A DNA stretch of 64,000 nt from Solanum dulcamara (lineage: Eukaryota; Streptophyta; Magnoliopsida; Solanales; Solanaceae). Location of the stretch: assembly GCF_947179165.1 (NCBI RefSeq), contig NC_077243.1:51071001-51135000 (forward strand), written 5' to 3'. Both the position numbers and the translations under genes were made by a program. The notes below the pieces were generated by a model, which was not told the DNA's origin, did no database searches, and was given only the letters and a program-made list of their open reading frames with translations. Positions 11,875 through 24,367 of this stretch are shown here, in pieces. Positions within the stretch are counted from its first letter, which is position 1. Every line of letters begins with the position of its first letter.

Positions 11875-14270
11875 TCTAAGCCTTTTTCCAGTGACACTTT
11901 CTTTTTAGTCTTGATGGTGATGTTGAACATACTAGTTGAGTTATGGAAAATAGAAGAGAGTAGGGGTTCCTTATTATGATAGTTGTTGTGTTCTATTCCC
12001 ATTTAAGTTTATAAATGCAAAGGAGGATCAAGATGAGTTTTTTATATGTTCAACAAATAGGTAAGAGTATATTAGTGTGCCTTTTGGAAGGTTTTGATTT
12101 AATTACAGGTATAGAGGTGGTAAGATTTACATGAAAATTTTTAAGAGATATTGACTTCAAAGAAACTATAAAGTGATTAGAATAATTGGCTTGAATGGGT
12201 GGTTGTCGATATGTGAGTGATTTCAGTAGGCTAGAGATGTCCTCGTGTTAATGGTTTCATGTAACTGTTTCTGAGTAGTTATAGAACTAGGATTGAATGT
12301 GGTATTGATGGCATATGGATGAATGCATGAGGAATTTGGTGTTTCTTGAATTGGACTCAAGGTTTGTCGAATGTGATGGTAAGGAGTAGTACTCTTAGGA
12401 TTAAACTCCCTATAGAGGTATAGAATATGAAGCTTGTGGTTTAGATAGCATGGTCAACATATGTTTAGTAAGTACGGTGTGACTTAGCGCTAGACTTGAA
12501 CATAGTAAGAGCATGTAGTTATACTCTAGACCTTGGTAGAAGTAGTCTTATGCATCCTTGTAGGAGCTAGGAGTTGCAATTGATGTAGTGTTGTATGAAG
12601 AAAGAAGAGTATAGTTGAGAAGTGTTGCAAGGCTTAAAAGCAATCAGTTGTATTGCTTAATATATAGTATCCCTATCCTTATTTACATGCCCTATATATC
12701 CATGTTCCTTGTCAAATAGCTTCAGATAGAGTATGACTTCTTTTCAAATCAAAATCGTTCATGCTTTATGAATCCATATAAGTTGACTCAGATGCTCAAA
12801 CCTTATAAGTACTTCATAGTCAGAAAGCTCTGGCAAACCATGCGTGTAATTCCTTTTCCAGGAAATTTTGGAGGATCTTGATAAAACTATTTGAGATTAT
12901 AGATATGGGTTACTTAGTGAATGATTAGAGTGATGTTGCATCAATTGAGATCAAAATCTCTACTTCAATTTCATAGACTGAGTGTATAGAAAAAATAGTT
13001 ATGATACGACTACTACAACGATACCGATGCTTACTTGGTTAAAGTTATGGAGTATTTTCTTCTTCTATTGATCTGGTCTATGAGAGGGTGCATACCGCTT
13101 TAGGTGGGAGACTGAATGCCTTTGGTAATGTATTGTAGTTACATAATGGGTAGGAAGGTGTAGACTGTCTGGGTATGATTTTTTAGATGGGTATGATGTG
13201 TTCTAGTGGTGGATCTACCAAACTTTCATGGAGTGGTACTAATGGTATATAGAAATAGATACATCGATTGTCAAGTTCGAATTCTAACTATTCAAAGAGT
13301 TATCAGTTGTATCACATGCTAGTATAATAAGATTTGATATTGCATTCACATTTGAGAAATCAACTAGTTTGTTACTACAGACGCTTGAATTAAGCAATGA
13401 TTATAAGAAAGATTTTAGTGGTGGATCTTTGGTACAATTAATATGTTTAGGTTGTTAAGTACATCATGAGGATTCTAAATGAGGACTTATAATTTCATTG
13501 TAAACTCCAAGGGAGTGCATCAATATCAAAATGAAAAGCTTACGGGTAAAGAAAGTCCAAACGAGTATACTTGTGTGAAGACAGTTGAAGAGTATAGTAA
13601 GAAAGTGCATATAAAATTGGGTTAGTATTTTTAATTTGGTTGGTTAAATAAGTTGAATTCAATATGATGGAAATGGCTACTGAGCATAATGGTAAAAAGA
13701 GTTCATAATGGATTATGATCAGGATATAGCCATAGGATATTTGGTTAAATGGATTCGATATGATAATAATGACATGTAGGTATCTAAATTGAGATTTTCT
13801 ACTATTCAGTGAGTAGCGTGGTCGTATGAAAAGTTGTAGAATGTATTGAGACACTGCTCGAATAGAATTGAAAAAATGCTAGAGTCATAAATGGAAAGAA
13901 TTAGTGGAATGTAGTTTAGACTTTAGAAAGAAGCGAGAACAATGATATTTACTTTGATTCCAAAGTTCAATGATTTAACCTCAAGGATGTTGGAAAGTTT
14001 GATTTGGAAACACCACTTCATCTACTCGCTCTATTTATAATAATAGTATACGTTGTTTGTCAGTCAGGTTAAGTATGCTTCGACAGTGGAGTCCACGACA
14101 TTCGACTCTAGTGTTGTGGAAAGTCCTATAGTAATTTCAAATTTGGTGACTGGCATGGTTTGGGTTCCTAATGAGGGGCATGGTAAGATCGATGGATAGG
14201 TGTTTGATGATAAGCTAACGTATTTGATTTCATAAAATCTTCAAGTTATGGGCTAATGTCGATTGATAAG
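11875..14270. other. Unrecognised decayed DNA between LTR pieces
   Basis: About 2.4 kb with no open frame above about 100 codons and no protein motif I can name on either strand. The right end, about 14100-14270, may be badly decayed RT of E2: GCTTATCATCAA near 14215 on the minus strand could be the YHQ motif. The rest is probably old retroelement sequence, but that is inference from context only. Confidence 0.4.
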
Positions 14271-14279
14271 AGGATTGGA

Positions 14280-15100
14280 TAAATGTTTTTTATGGTGACC
14301 TTATTTAATTGCGGTAGTCTATACACATTCAGAGTGACCCATCTTTCTTTCTAACAAATAATACATGAACACCCCATGGTAAAATACTTGGCCTTATAAA
14401 ACCCTTATCCAACAAATCCTACAATTGCTTTTTCAACTTCTTAAGATCCACCGGAGCCATACGGTAAGGAGGAATAGAAATAGGTTTGGTATCGGAAAGG
14501 AGATCTATGCCAAAGTGAATTTCCCTTTCTGAAGGACTACCAGACAAGTCATCGGAAACACATCGAGAAACTCATTAACTATAAGGACCGACTCAAGAGT
14601 AGGAGTTTCAGAATCAACATCCTTAACTCAAACAATATGATAAATTCACTCTTTGGAAATCATTTTTCGGGCCTTAAGATAAGATACGAATCGACTCTTA
14701 ACCACCAAATCATTACCCTTCCATTCAAGAATAGGCTCATTAGGAAATTAAAACTTAACCACACTGGTCCTACAACATTTAGATGCATAAGAGGCATGTA
14801 ACCAATACATACTAAGAATGATTTCAAAATCAGTCATGTCAAGTTCAACAAGATCACATGAAATAACTTTGTGCAAAATCAACACGGGACAATTTCTCTA
14901 AGCCCTCTTGGCTAATATCGAATCACTAACAGGAGTATAAACTGAGAAAGATTCTAACAACACTACAGGGAACACATCAAATCTCATAGAAAGGTAAGGA
15001 GTAACAAAAGACAAGTTAGAACCCAGATCAAATAATGCATAAACATCAAAGATAAAGAGCCGTAACATACCTATGACCATATCAGCATCCTCATCCATGT
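14280..15100 (-). pseudogene. E2 protease and RT N-terminus
   Basis: An open frame at 14898-15098 contains ALFDLGSNLSFVTP, the gypsy aspartic protease active site with Asp retained and the usual Ser/Thr-Gly context altered. Further left are decayed linker sequence and the RT start: near 14460 the frame reads [12 protein letters not shown], near 14360 [11 protein letters not shown], and near 14300 NKVTIKN, each interrupted by stops. Catalytic RT residues are not recoverable, because the sequence degenerates before 14200. It is broken and certainly inactive. Confidence 0.75.
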
Positions 15101-15129
15101 CTTGCCTAGCATGAAAAGCATAGAATCGA

Positions 15130-16188
15130 TTGTTGTATTGGTCACCCTTAGATTGAACTTGGGAACCTTATTTCACTCGGCCTCCTTGAGAAAAACCTTC
15201 TCCACATTTTTTGGCAACATAAGGGAACTCGGATTGCATATGGCCTATCTTGCCACATACATAGCAAGAACTCATTCCCATCAAGCATTTCCTTCTATGA
15301 TTCTTTCCACACTTTGCACACTTAGGAAAAGAAGGGATACTAGCATTCACACCTCCTCTTCCTTGAACATTAGGGTATGGGACCTTATATTTTGCAAACT
15401 TCTTCTTCGAACCTTGTCCTTGTTGAGAGAGGCCACTAATACCACCACCAGTCCTAGCATTGGAGAATCCACCTTCATTCCGAGCCCTATTAAAATCCCC
15501 CATGCTCATCTCCTCAAGATTTTCTCCTTGAATTTGAATGGTGAAAGACATAAGCTGAGATATATCCATTTTTTTCACAAGCACAAAAGTACTACATTCC
15601 TTGGAAACCAAGTTGGACACCCCCAATATTAATTAGCTTATTCGGGCATGTGGATCGATAACCAATAAAGGAGCATACTTGGATAGCTTAGTCGCATACT
15701 CCCTCATTCCCATATTGCCTTGTTGAAGATTAATGAGCTCCAATAGTTTAGCTTCAGTTAGTTCAAGAAGGAAAAAGATATCAAGGAAAGTAAGTATGAA
15801 GGCTTCCCATTCCATAGGACTTTTATCTACGCTCTCCAACTTCTATTGAGTGTACCAAACTTGATAGCACCCTTGAGTTGGTAAGCCGCCAACTTCGTGT
15901 TCTCTTCCAAATTAACCCCCATGATGCTTGCTATTTTGTAAACTTTATCAATGAACTCTTAGGGGTCCTCATTGACTTTTGAACCATGGAACTCAAGAGG
16001 ATTCATTCGTCTAAAGTCCCTCACTCTAGAAGTCGGAGTAGGAATATTAGCAGGAGTCACAATCCCTTGGTTGGCCGCTACTTGGGCTATCCTAGTAAAA
16101 GAGGTCTGGAACTCCGCATGTGTCACTTGTTCGGGCAAAGGGCCATCGAATTATTTCCCCTTGGCAATGGGTGTCTTCTTGGAGGCAT
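15130..16188 (-). pseudogene. E2 gag (capsid and zinc knuckle), frameshifted
   Basis: The start ATG at 16188 reads MPPRR, a common start for this gag family, but a stop soon follows. Homology continues in another frame with RRMNPLEFHGSKVNEDP near 16000, then WEAFILTFLDIFF and NLQQGNMGMREYATKLSKY at 15700-15800 (retrotransposon gag domain). After a further break comes KECSTFVLVKKMDISQLM at 15540-15600 and the nucleocapsid part at 15170-15330: CAKCGKNHRRKC, then CYVCGKIGHMQSEFP. In this second knuckle the last Cys of CCHC is Phe. Several stops and a frame break at about 15630 make it inactive. Confidence 0.8.
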
Positions 16189-16390
16189 GTTTCTGAAACT
16201 CGCAAAAGAAGAATGTTAGGGAAATGAAGTCTTAAGGTAAACTCTATAGCATCATATAGATAATCAAAGAAGTGAGAATTTCCTAAAATATCTTATAGAT
16301 TTCTACTCATAGATATGGCGCACTTCACAAAATGAATAATACTCTACTTGACGCAGCACGTTGGACACCATAGGACATCTTAAACCTTGT

Positions 16391-16402
16391 TCTCTAATAC
16401 CA
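16391..16402 (-). other. E2 primer-binding site (tRNA-iMet type)
   Basis: Minus strand TGGTATTAGAGA, four bases inside the 5' LTR end. It differs from the standard initiator-Met site TGGTATCAGAGC at two positions. Confidence 0.75.
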
Positions 16403-16406
16403 AATT

Positions 16407-18644
16407 TGTCACGACCTGACTTAGGGCCTAGTCATAATATGACAATTAAAATCCCAAAGAGATCCAACCAAGCCTCTTGACATAACATAAAGCATGCATA
16501 AGGTAAAGTAAATGCCTAAATATCATAAGAGAGTCTAAACCATGGTTCATAAAGAAGAATGTAACTTTATAATATAGACTAAAATATTTCTCCAATTATT
16601 GCCTCTAATCGTGAACATGGGTGGGGGATAAGGCATGTTCCTAGATCACCCTCAATATAAAGGAAATAAACGTCTTTGGAAGTAAGAGAAAAACAACTCA
16701 TACCTATTCCTCGATAAATGAGGACTCACCAAAACTCCTTTGATAAGAAAGCTCAACTAGCCACGTGGATGGATACAGTCCTCAACCTCAACCCTTATAA
16801 TATAAGATAATATAGGAAATAATATCTGTTAATACGTTTTAATATACTAAGTATGTGAGAATGAAATACAATATAAATCATAAAATGCAAAGATTAAGAA
16901 TATACATGATAAAAAAGATAAGTAAACCATGAGGAATACCATAATGATCAAAGAATTTTAAAGACATAGTTGAAGATCATAAAATAACATAATACTTATA
17001 TACATATGTGGGATAGAAACCATAACCGACAATCAGACCATATGAGCTATAACATGGAATCATGTTGTCTCCCCACACAATGAAGAAAAGGGGAATCTAC
17101 TTCCCAAGGTAGACACTACCAGCTAGGTGGGTCATGTACATATACTCTATGTGAATCCACTATCTAATTCATAAATGCAACCCATAGTGGCACATAGTTT
17201 AAGAGACATGAGGATGCTACTAAGTCTTTTGGTAGGGCCCCCACCTCAAGTCTACTCAGTGCTAAGTTAAATCCCACGGAATACATATCATAATATAGTA
17301 ATCATAGTTAACATATATCCTAGACATGATCATAGATTTGAAATTCATAGAGTAGCTCATTTCATAACACAAGTGCAATGTGAGTATTGACCTTCCACAT
17401 TACAATTCAAACTTGCATAATTTATGTCGTTAGGTCCTAGATCACCACATAGGGCCCTAAGTAACCTTTCTACATAACTTGCATGAAAATCATAACATAC
17501 CTGTAATTCATGATGATCATAGTTCATTCTTGAATTTAGATTAAAACTCATATACATAATCAATTTTATTGAAAATCATAAGAATATCTTGAAAACATTG
17601 GACTTAAAAATCATAATGCACATAATTTATCATAGAAAATAGCTTCATGCATGGACATTCATAATTCAACTTGAAAACATATAATTTAAGTATAAACATA
17701 CTTATAATGATCATAAATAATGATTAAGAATGAAATTGAATTATCCTAAATTAATTTATCAAAATTGAAGTTTAAAAGTAATGAAATTTTATGAGATTTT
17801 TTAAATAAACCTTGGACTCCATGAGTGGAAGGGACTCATGAATCAATCCACACATACCTTTATTAAAACTATACTTGAATTTGATAAAGGAGACTTGATC
17901 TTGAAGAAACCCTAATCAAATCTTGATTAACTCTTGAGGAACCTTGAGAGAGAAGTGTAGAATTTGTTTGGGAAATAATGAGGGAATAAAAAAATTAGGA
18001 GTATTTAGGATACTATTTTTAATGAGTCTAGTCCTTAAAAACGTCCACATACATTATTAGAATGTAGAAAAAATACCAAACTACCCCTCATTAAAATTCT
18101 AATCGGGCAGTTCTACGACTTGCCTCGATGGTCTGTAGAAGCAGTGACGAGTCTTCAATATAACTCGTCCTGTAGGTCTTGAGAAAAAATAGAAAATTGA
18201 GTCTCTTAACTTTCATTATGGGATATGGTTATGACTCATCACCGTCTTTACGAGTCCTCAAACTGAACTATCTTGCAGGTTTGAAAAACCTGCAAGTTGA
18301 TGGTCTCTAAAGTTTTACCACGACTCTTTTCTCTTAGTTGTAAACTTCTATAGAACTCGTCCTACTGAGTCGTAGATGAAGTCCTGAGGGTAATACCTAA
18401 AGTTCATCCTACTTTTCCTCGATGACTTATTTCTATGAGTCGTCATTTCCTCTATGGGTCATCAAAGGACTCGTCAACCCCACTTTTGCCTTAGCTAACT
18501 TTCCAATTTAGAACTCATGTTTACGACCCTGTTCTACAGCCCGTACAAGTCCCTACGAGTCGTAGATCAACTCATAGACTTGGGGTCAATAGTCTTTCAT
18601 GAGATTTTACCTTTGTTCAACTTTTTATTTTATGGGTTTTTACA
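16407..18644 (-). repeat. 5' LTR of E2
   Basis: Minus strand start TGTAAAAACCC at 18644 and end GGTCGTGACA at 16407, 2238 bp. Direct and inverted GAGTCGTAG-type motifs fill about 18100-18600, as in D's LTR (53390-53710), so E2 and D are related subfamilies. It differs markedly from E1's LTR in the same region. Flanks: TAGGT at 18645-18649 on the right, with no partner found. Confidence 0.75.
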
Positions 18645-19275
18645 TAGGTAGTGCCTCCAGATCTTAAGCGTGAAAACTACCAATGACAACTCAAACTCAT
18701 GGGGGTAGTTGCACTCATGTAGCTTAATCTGATTCAATGCATAAGCAAAATCCCAGCCCAGCTTCATCAACATACAACCTAAACCAATTCCGTACGCATC
18801 ACAATATACCGTGAATCCTTCACCCTCATATGAAAGAGTCAAAAAATGAGCAGTAGTAAGTAACTCCTTGAGCCTCCATAAGCTTATGTCACACTCCTCC
18901 GACCATAAAAAGGAACATCTTGGTGATTCAATCGAGTCAACGGGGCTGCAATAGTAGAAAAGCCTTTAACAAACAATAGTAACTCACTAATCTGATGAAG
19001 CTATGAACCTCAATAACAAAAGTAGGCCTATCCTAATATCGAATAGACTCAATATTCATTGGATCAACTATGATACCCTCTTTGTACACCACGTTCCCCA
19101 AGAATACTACAGACTTAAGCTAATAATCGTACTTTAAGAACTTGGCATAAAGCCACTGATCTCTCAAAGTCTGGAGCACTATCCTCAAATGCTCATTCCA
19201 GCTCCACGAGTGTACCAATTGGCATCAATGATGAAAATTGCAAAATAATCAAGATATGACTTGAAAACTCAAGTC
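18645..19275 (-). pseudogene. Gypsy RT (3' part) and RNase H fragment
   Basis: Minus strand. An open frame at 18630-18842 reads [20 protein letters not shown], then KIWRHYL, the RNase H domain of a gypsy polyprotein with the first catalytic Asp in YCDAYG. To the right, decayed RT remains: [20 protein letters not shown] near 18870-18930, and near 19230-19260 SYLDYFAIFIIDA where the catalytic FIDD would be, reading IIDA. It is cut at 18645 by the E2 LTR. The [10 protein letters not shown] type differs from the D and C lineages, so it is a separate, older element. Confidence 0.75.
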
Positions 19276-20084
19276 ATCAAGCTGAAACTGACCTTGCTAT
19301 GGCGGAGAGTAGACCTCGTGATAGCGATGACCAAAAAGGTCAACGTGAATCAATTCCTCTTCATGATTGTGCGAGGAGACCCTTGCAATTGCAACCAAAG
19401 GCCTTGTGAATGCGAAGGGTAGTAAGGCCTGAAACATTAGTTGTTGCATCAGTTGAGTTGGCCATTCCAAAATCTTTGACAAGGAGCTCGGGACTCATTC
19501 CAAATCCTCTACAAACAAACGAGATATGCTACCCCACCAAATTCAACATTGTAAACTCAATGGTGCATTGAAAATATCCATATGAGCTCATTTTAATTAA
19601 AATTGGGTCTTACACCCAAATATCATTTTAAGGAAACAACCACAACAGACCTCGAGATTACACTAACATCCTCGAAAAGCGTATGAAGGTTCATTCTAGA
19701 CATAACTCGACATTCTAGAACTAACCACATATACCAAAATTTTCAACCAAGTGCGTTTTTCAAGGATGTTAACCAGAGTGAATCTTAGTCCAAATTTTAA
19801 AGGCTAAAGAACCAACCGATCTCAAACTCCCAGTAATTGTCTCAATACTCATACTAACTATGGTACCAACCTAATTTTACTATTTTAGAGCTGATGGAAC
19901 TGTTTAAATTCTGTTCTATGGTCGTTTACTTGAAGTAATGACCAAAACCAACTTTTTAAGTTATAAAAATTCCAAAAATAGGGAAATTGGCCTAAAATCC
20001 AAATGAACGACCAGGCGACTGAACAGTCAGCGCAAGCAAGTGATAAATGACTTAAGGTCGCTACAGGAACGCTCTAAATAAAGA
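19276..20084. other. Non-coding LTR-like sequence, unassigned
   Basis: A minus-strand LTR-type start, TGTAAGACCC, occurs at about 19615 and may head an LTR piece running left to about 19280 that contains repeated CGC/GCG-rich words. The part from 19616 to 20084 is AT-rich and without motifs. There is no convincing coding sequence. The 61-codon frame in here has no recognisable domain. Confidence 0.35.
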
Positions 20085-20227
20085 AAAGGAAGCATTAAGG
20101 GAAAAATGCCCTTGAGAATCATTATAGAGTACCATTCTTTAAAATTAAATAAAGGATTATTTTGTTGTTAATAATAATGAAAAAAATTAAGTTTATTTAA
20201 AAAAAATACAAAAGGAAAAAAATAAAG

Positions 20228-20286
<59 letters not shown>

Positions 20287-21077
20287 AATTTTTATTCCAA
20301 AGTGTCAAGGTAATTATTCTCTTCCTTTCCACTAAACTTTTATGTGATTATGAACATATCTTTAGGTTATATTTATAGAGAAATAATGATGAAATAATAA
20401 AATATGGCCTTAGATTTCTTAGCATAAAATCTTGATTTGGAGGTCAAATAACGACCCGTTTTAGCTGAAATTTGATGTATAAGTTTGTTTTATTATGGGT
20501 GAATATAATCTGAGAGAAAATTTTATATTCAAATTTGGGGTGACTTTTTGACTTGATTTTTGAGTCAAAAATAAATATAGTAATATGGGCATCATTGAAT
20601 TCATATTCTTATAAAGGTTATGTATTTAGACAGATTTTGATCATTTGAAAGCGTTATGAAAGGTTCAAGTTTTGAAGTGATTGTTCAATTATTTAAGGCA
20701 AGTGGACTTCTTGACCCTTGTTAAGTGTATAAAATTATGTATTTTCGGTTGTTTGTGTAGGGGAGTAATGAGACTTGGTGATGGGTTGACCTGTTCATAG
20801 TGAATGATCTTAATGATGAAAAATGGATAATAATAGGAAACTTGCTTATATATTGATGTGTGATATCTTAATAATGGGTTGGAAGGCCTATTGATTTATT
20901 GATGTTGTATCATGATTGTGTTGTTTGAATTGTGAAGTGTTATGAAAATGGTCACTCCTCATTATTTGTGTAAACATGCCTATTTGGATTTGTTTTGAGA
21001 CAAGATTATGAAAAGTGTTATATGAACTGAGGGAGTATAATCAATCAAAAAGGATGTAATATTTTGAGGGTCATGCC
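20085..21077 (+). repeat. LTR-like remnant of family F
   Basis: The stretch at 20290-20375 (CCAAAGTGTCAAGGTAATTA, TTATGTGATTATGAACAT) matches the LTR at the right window edge (63919-63995), so this is an older copy of that LTR in the same orientation. The start is not clear. It ends at about 21077 where a CACTA-like terminus begins. No coding capacity is visible. Confidence 0.55.
20231..20282. repeat. (TA)n microsatellite
   Basis: About 26 perfect TA dinucleotides in the family F LTR remnant. The LTR copy at the right edge of the window has an A-rich tract instead, so the repeat expanded after insertion. Confidence 0.95.
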
Positions 21078-21597
21078 ACACACTACTAGAAATTGAGCCT
21101 ACGACAATAGTTTTTTAAACAACGAATCTCAAACTGTTGCTATAGAGAGTCTATTGCAATAGTTTAAATTATCCCCAAAAGTATTGGATGTTGTTGTTAT
21201 AATTTAGCCATAAAACCATTGCAACTCTATTAAAAACATTGCTATAAACTTAGCTATAGCAACGATTATGTAAACTATTGCGTAAAGCCTTTATGACAAC
21301 ATTCTATAAAATAATTTATGTATAAGAACAGTTATTTACTCCCTCCATAATTTCCCCCGCTTATTTTTCATAGCCCACAAATGAGATATTTATATTTTTT
21401 TCTTTAATAAAAAAACACACAACTTCAGACAAATCCAGAACACACAAACCTTTTCTCACTTCTCTCTTTAGACAAACTCAATTTTCTCTCCATTGGTTTT
21501 AGAAATATCCATCATTTTTGTTCACTTTTTAAACAACTATGTTGAAATATTGTTGGAGAATGACTGGAGGATAAAAAAGATCATTTTAGTAGTGTGT
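21078..21597. mobile_element. CACTA-like transposon terminus or small non-autonomous copy
   Basis: It starts CACTACTAGAAATT at 21081. Subterminal copies of GTTGCTATAG / CTATAGCAAC / ATTGCAATAG in both orientations run from about 21105 to 21290, as in plant CACTA (En/Spm) elements. A matching inverted end, TAGTAGTGTGT, lies at 21587-21597 and pairs perfectly over 11 bp with ACACACTACTA at 21078-21088, giving a candidate element of about 0.5 kb. The usual 3-bp direct duplication is not seen, so the right end is uncertain. No transposase is present. Confidence 0.55.
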
Positions 21598-21746
21598 TTA
21601 AGATTCTAGTGAATTAGGTTTTGCTTCTCTGTGATTTTTGCCAAAGTGAGAAATCTTTGAGGTTTTCTTCTTTAATCTCTTCTTTTCTCTTTAATCTTTG
21701 AGGTGTATTCGTAGAACTTTCATAGCTCGTGTGCAACTTAAATGCT

Positions 21747-23160
21747 ATGAATACTCGTGTGCAACTTAAATGCTGAAAAGTCAGGGATGGTTGATATTCG
21801 TATTACTTTCATGTTAAATAGGTTCAAGAGACGATGAGGCAAACGTTTTAAGAGTAATCCGTAAGAGGTATGTAAAGCTAACGTTTCCTTCTTTTCACAT
21901 GTTTTTGGCATAAGTATGTAAGGCTTAGACTTTCTTTTGGCATGTCTTCCGCATAAGTGTATTAAGCTAATCTTACTTTTTGGCATGGTTTTTATGAAGC
22001 AAGTATATGACTTTTATATGATTTCAAGAAAGTTCCTATTCGTAGAGCCGCTAGGATGGATAACTTTTTGATTTCCAAAATATATTTTATTACGCTTTGA
22101 TATGAGTATAAAATTCCAGAAGTTCTATTTGGATATAACCTATAGTAACTTTTAAAAGGTACTTGATATGACTCTTGTCTTGATTTTTGAATAATAACTC
22201 ATTTTGTTAACTCAATCGAGTATCAAACATGATTTAAAGTGCATTTAGTTTCTCACTACTCCACTCGTGGATTCCTCAATGCTTCCTTCACCGAGCCCAA
22301 GTCAGGTTTTGTTAATATATTGACTTCTCTGCATTATTCGTCATGCCCCGACATGAGGGAATAGGTACGACCTATACATGGGTTTGATTTGTGGAGTTAT
22401 GATGTGCCATGTACACCTATGATATGATATGATCTGATATGACCATATGATATGATATGACATGTTACAGAGATATTCCCTACTCTGGAGTTATGATGTG
22501 CTGTGGCGCCAGTGAAGAGGCGGCGACCACATTTTGTATTTGTTCACTGAGTCCCATAATGGGGTCGGATATGACATATGTTTTTCTACATACATTATAT
22601 GTGGTTATGAAAAGCATTTTGATATTCTGGATATTTTGCTCACTTTTGTACCTTCTGTTATTGTAATGGCTTTACTTGTTACGGTCCATGTTTTACATAC
22701 TCAGTACATATATCGTACTGACCTTCTGTTCTCCGGGGGGCTGCATTTCATGCCCACAGGTACATATATTAATTTTATAGATCCGCCAGCTTAGGGTTTC
22801 CACTCAGCAATATTGGAAGTGCTCTGCTGTTCTAGAGCCTAACTTTTGATATTGGTCATTTGATATATATATTTGTTTATTCAGGGGTACAACGGGGCCC
22901 TGTCCCGTCATATGACTAGGCTAGCATTCTGTAGAGGTCTGTAGACTTGTGATGTGGGTTGTGTATATATGTTTTGGGCTTTGTGTTCCGTGATGGCCTT
23001 AACGGCCCTCATGTGCTACATCTGTTCTCATGTGCTCTCTAGTGGCCCCTATTTTGATTTCTACTTTTATTTATTCTGCTAACACGCTAAGTGGGGCTAA
23101 GGCTATGTATGGGTGTCCAACTCGAGCACCAGTCATGGCCTATGGAGTTGGGTTGTGATA
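21747..23160 (+). repeat. 5' LTR of G, 5'-truncated
   Basis: Homologous to the G 3' LTR from about 26246 to its end. It contains the conserved block at 22697-22745 (TCAGTACATATATCGTACTG) and ends GGGTTGTGATA (CA changed to TA). At the left break, a 21-bp word CTCGTGTGCAACTTAAATGC + T occurs twice, at 21726 and 21754, which marks the junction. Confidence 0.8.
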
Positions 23161-23164
23161 AAAG

Positions 23165-23176
23165 TGGTATCAGAGC
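23165..23176 (+). other. G primer-binding site (tRNA-iMet)
   Basis: TGGTATCAGAGC, a perfect initiator-Met site, four bases after the LTR end. The downstream leader CAGTTCGTCCTTGGAGTGTC is shared with B and N. Confidence 0.9.
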
Positions 23177-24261
23177 AGTTCGTCCTTGGAGTGTCTATAG
23201 ACTGTGTCTAGTAGAGTCTTGTTTACCGGTGTGTTGTGCACCACATCAATAAATAGGAGGCTGCAGGACATTTATGATGCTACCTTTCTTTCATATCTAA
23301 GATCGTACAATAGAGCCAAGTCATAAGGAATGAAATTCCTCATACTAACTTGTGATTTTAGTAGAAGGACAACATCGATAGAAGAAATTAACTGACGATA
23401 TTGGAGGTTACAAGGCACGAAGCTAAGCAAAGGCACGAAAGATATACGTCAGGTGAGGTATTGAAGTATGATTGACATATAAAGTTAAAAATGGAAAGTA
23501 AAAGTAGACAGGCCAGGGTAACAGATGCAGTTTAAGTTGGGCAGATGAGGTAAGTCCATCATTTTTTTACTATTTTTGATATTGGGTGCCCTGTGTGGTT
23601 GCGGTATGATATGATATGAATATATATGTTGGCCCTATGAGGCATTATTGTCATTTTCTACATCCAGGTGTTGAGATAGTAAGAAATATAGAGGAAACTC
23701 TATCCAAATTTTCCTAGAAATAAAAAGAGAAGGAGATACAAGGTTGTGGTATGCCTTGTCCATAATAAGAATGAGATTTGACTAAACTATGAGTAAGGCT
23801 GACCATGAGAAATAAGTTAATGACTAAAGTGATGGTAATAGTAACAAGGAGGTCAATATGGGTATGGAAAAAGAATCTGGAAAAGACTGGTGAGACTAGG
23901 GGATGATTTCAAGATGACACCTAGATCTTGATATAACGAGATATTAAGGCACCAACTGAGTTGATACACCAGGATTAACGGTGCCAAGCTAATTACTGAT
24001 TGGGATGAATGGAATGTGGCTTTAAATGCACTGCTACATTAAGGATATTACTCGAGTACTAGTGTTCAAACTAGAGTTGGTACTGTATATTGAGGATTCT
24101 AAGTACCTCATGATTGTATTAAGGTTTCATACATGGGTAACCTAAAGTATAGGTGATGTAAAGGAAGATATGTAAATAGTATAGTATACTAAATAGGTTG
24201 GAAAGGACTCATATGCATTTGGAAAGTTAGGAATAAATAGACAATGACATGGATACACCCT

Positions 24262-24273
24262 AAAGGGGGGAAG
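24262..24273 (+). other. Internal polypurine tract of G
   Basis: AAAGGGGGGAAG preceded by ATACACCCT. It nearly duplicates the terminal tract but lies about 400 bp inside the element. The same motif with the same lead-in occurs in B and N. Confidence 0.6.
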
Positions 24274-24367
24274 TGGACAAGAGAAGTACAAGAGTAAGAG
24301 AAAATCAACTGATGCTACCATATGTAAATGGTAACGCTTAAAATTCAAACGAGATCCCATAAGGGAT

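Larger units (their letters stand above)
14200..18644 (-). mobile_element. Gypsy (chromovirus-type) element E2, 5' half
   Basis: Minus strand. 5' LTR 16407-18644, primer site 16391-16402, gag starting at 16188, protease near 15000, and the beginning of RT, which fades out around 14200-14280. Its 3' half is missing. The right outer flank is pol of another element (RNase H), so E2 inserted into or was joined to an older gypsy copy. Confidence 0.8.

Noticed and set aside
13540..13854. 104-codon minus-strand frame as a membrane protein
   Set aside because: Hydrophobic composition is expected from AT-rich antisense sequence. No homologue-like motif, and it is surrounded by decayed DNA.
15102..15632. 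176-codon plus-strand frame
   Set aside because: It is the antisense shadow of the E2 gag frame, which carries clear zinc-knuckle motifs on the minus strand.
21600..21720. Possible host 5' UTR between the CACTA-like end and G
   Set aside because: Only about 120 bp of T-rich sequence, with no open frame or splice pattern to support it.
22457..22794. Overlapping open frames (69 and 86 codons) repeated at 27041-27301, 31153-31443 and 47925-48210
   Set aside because: These frames fall in the conserved 3' part of family A LTRs. They recur because the LTR recurs. Frames shift between copies and the hydrophobic translation comes from AT-rich sequence.
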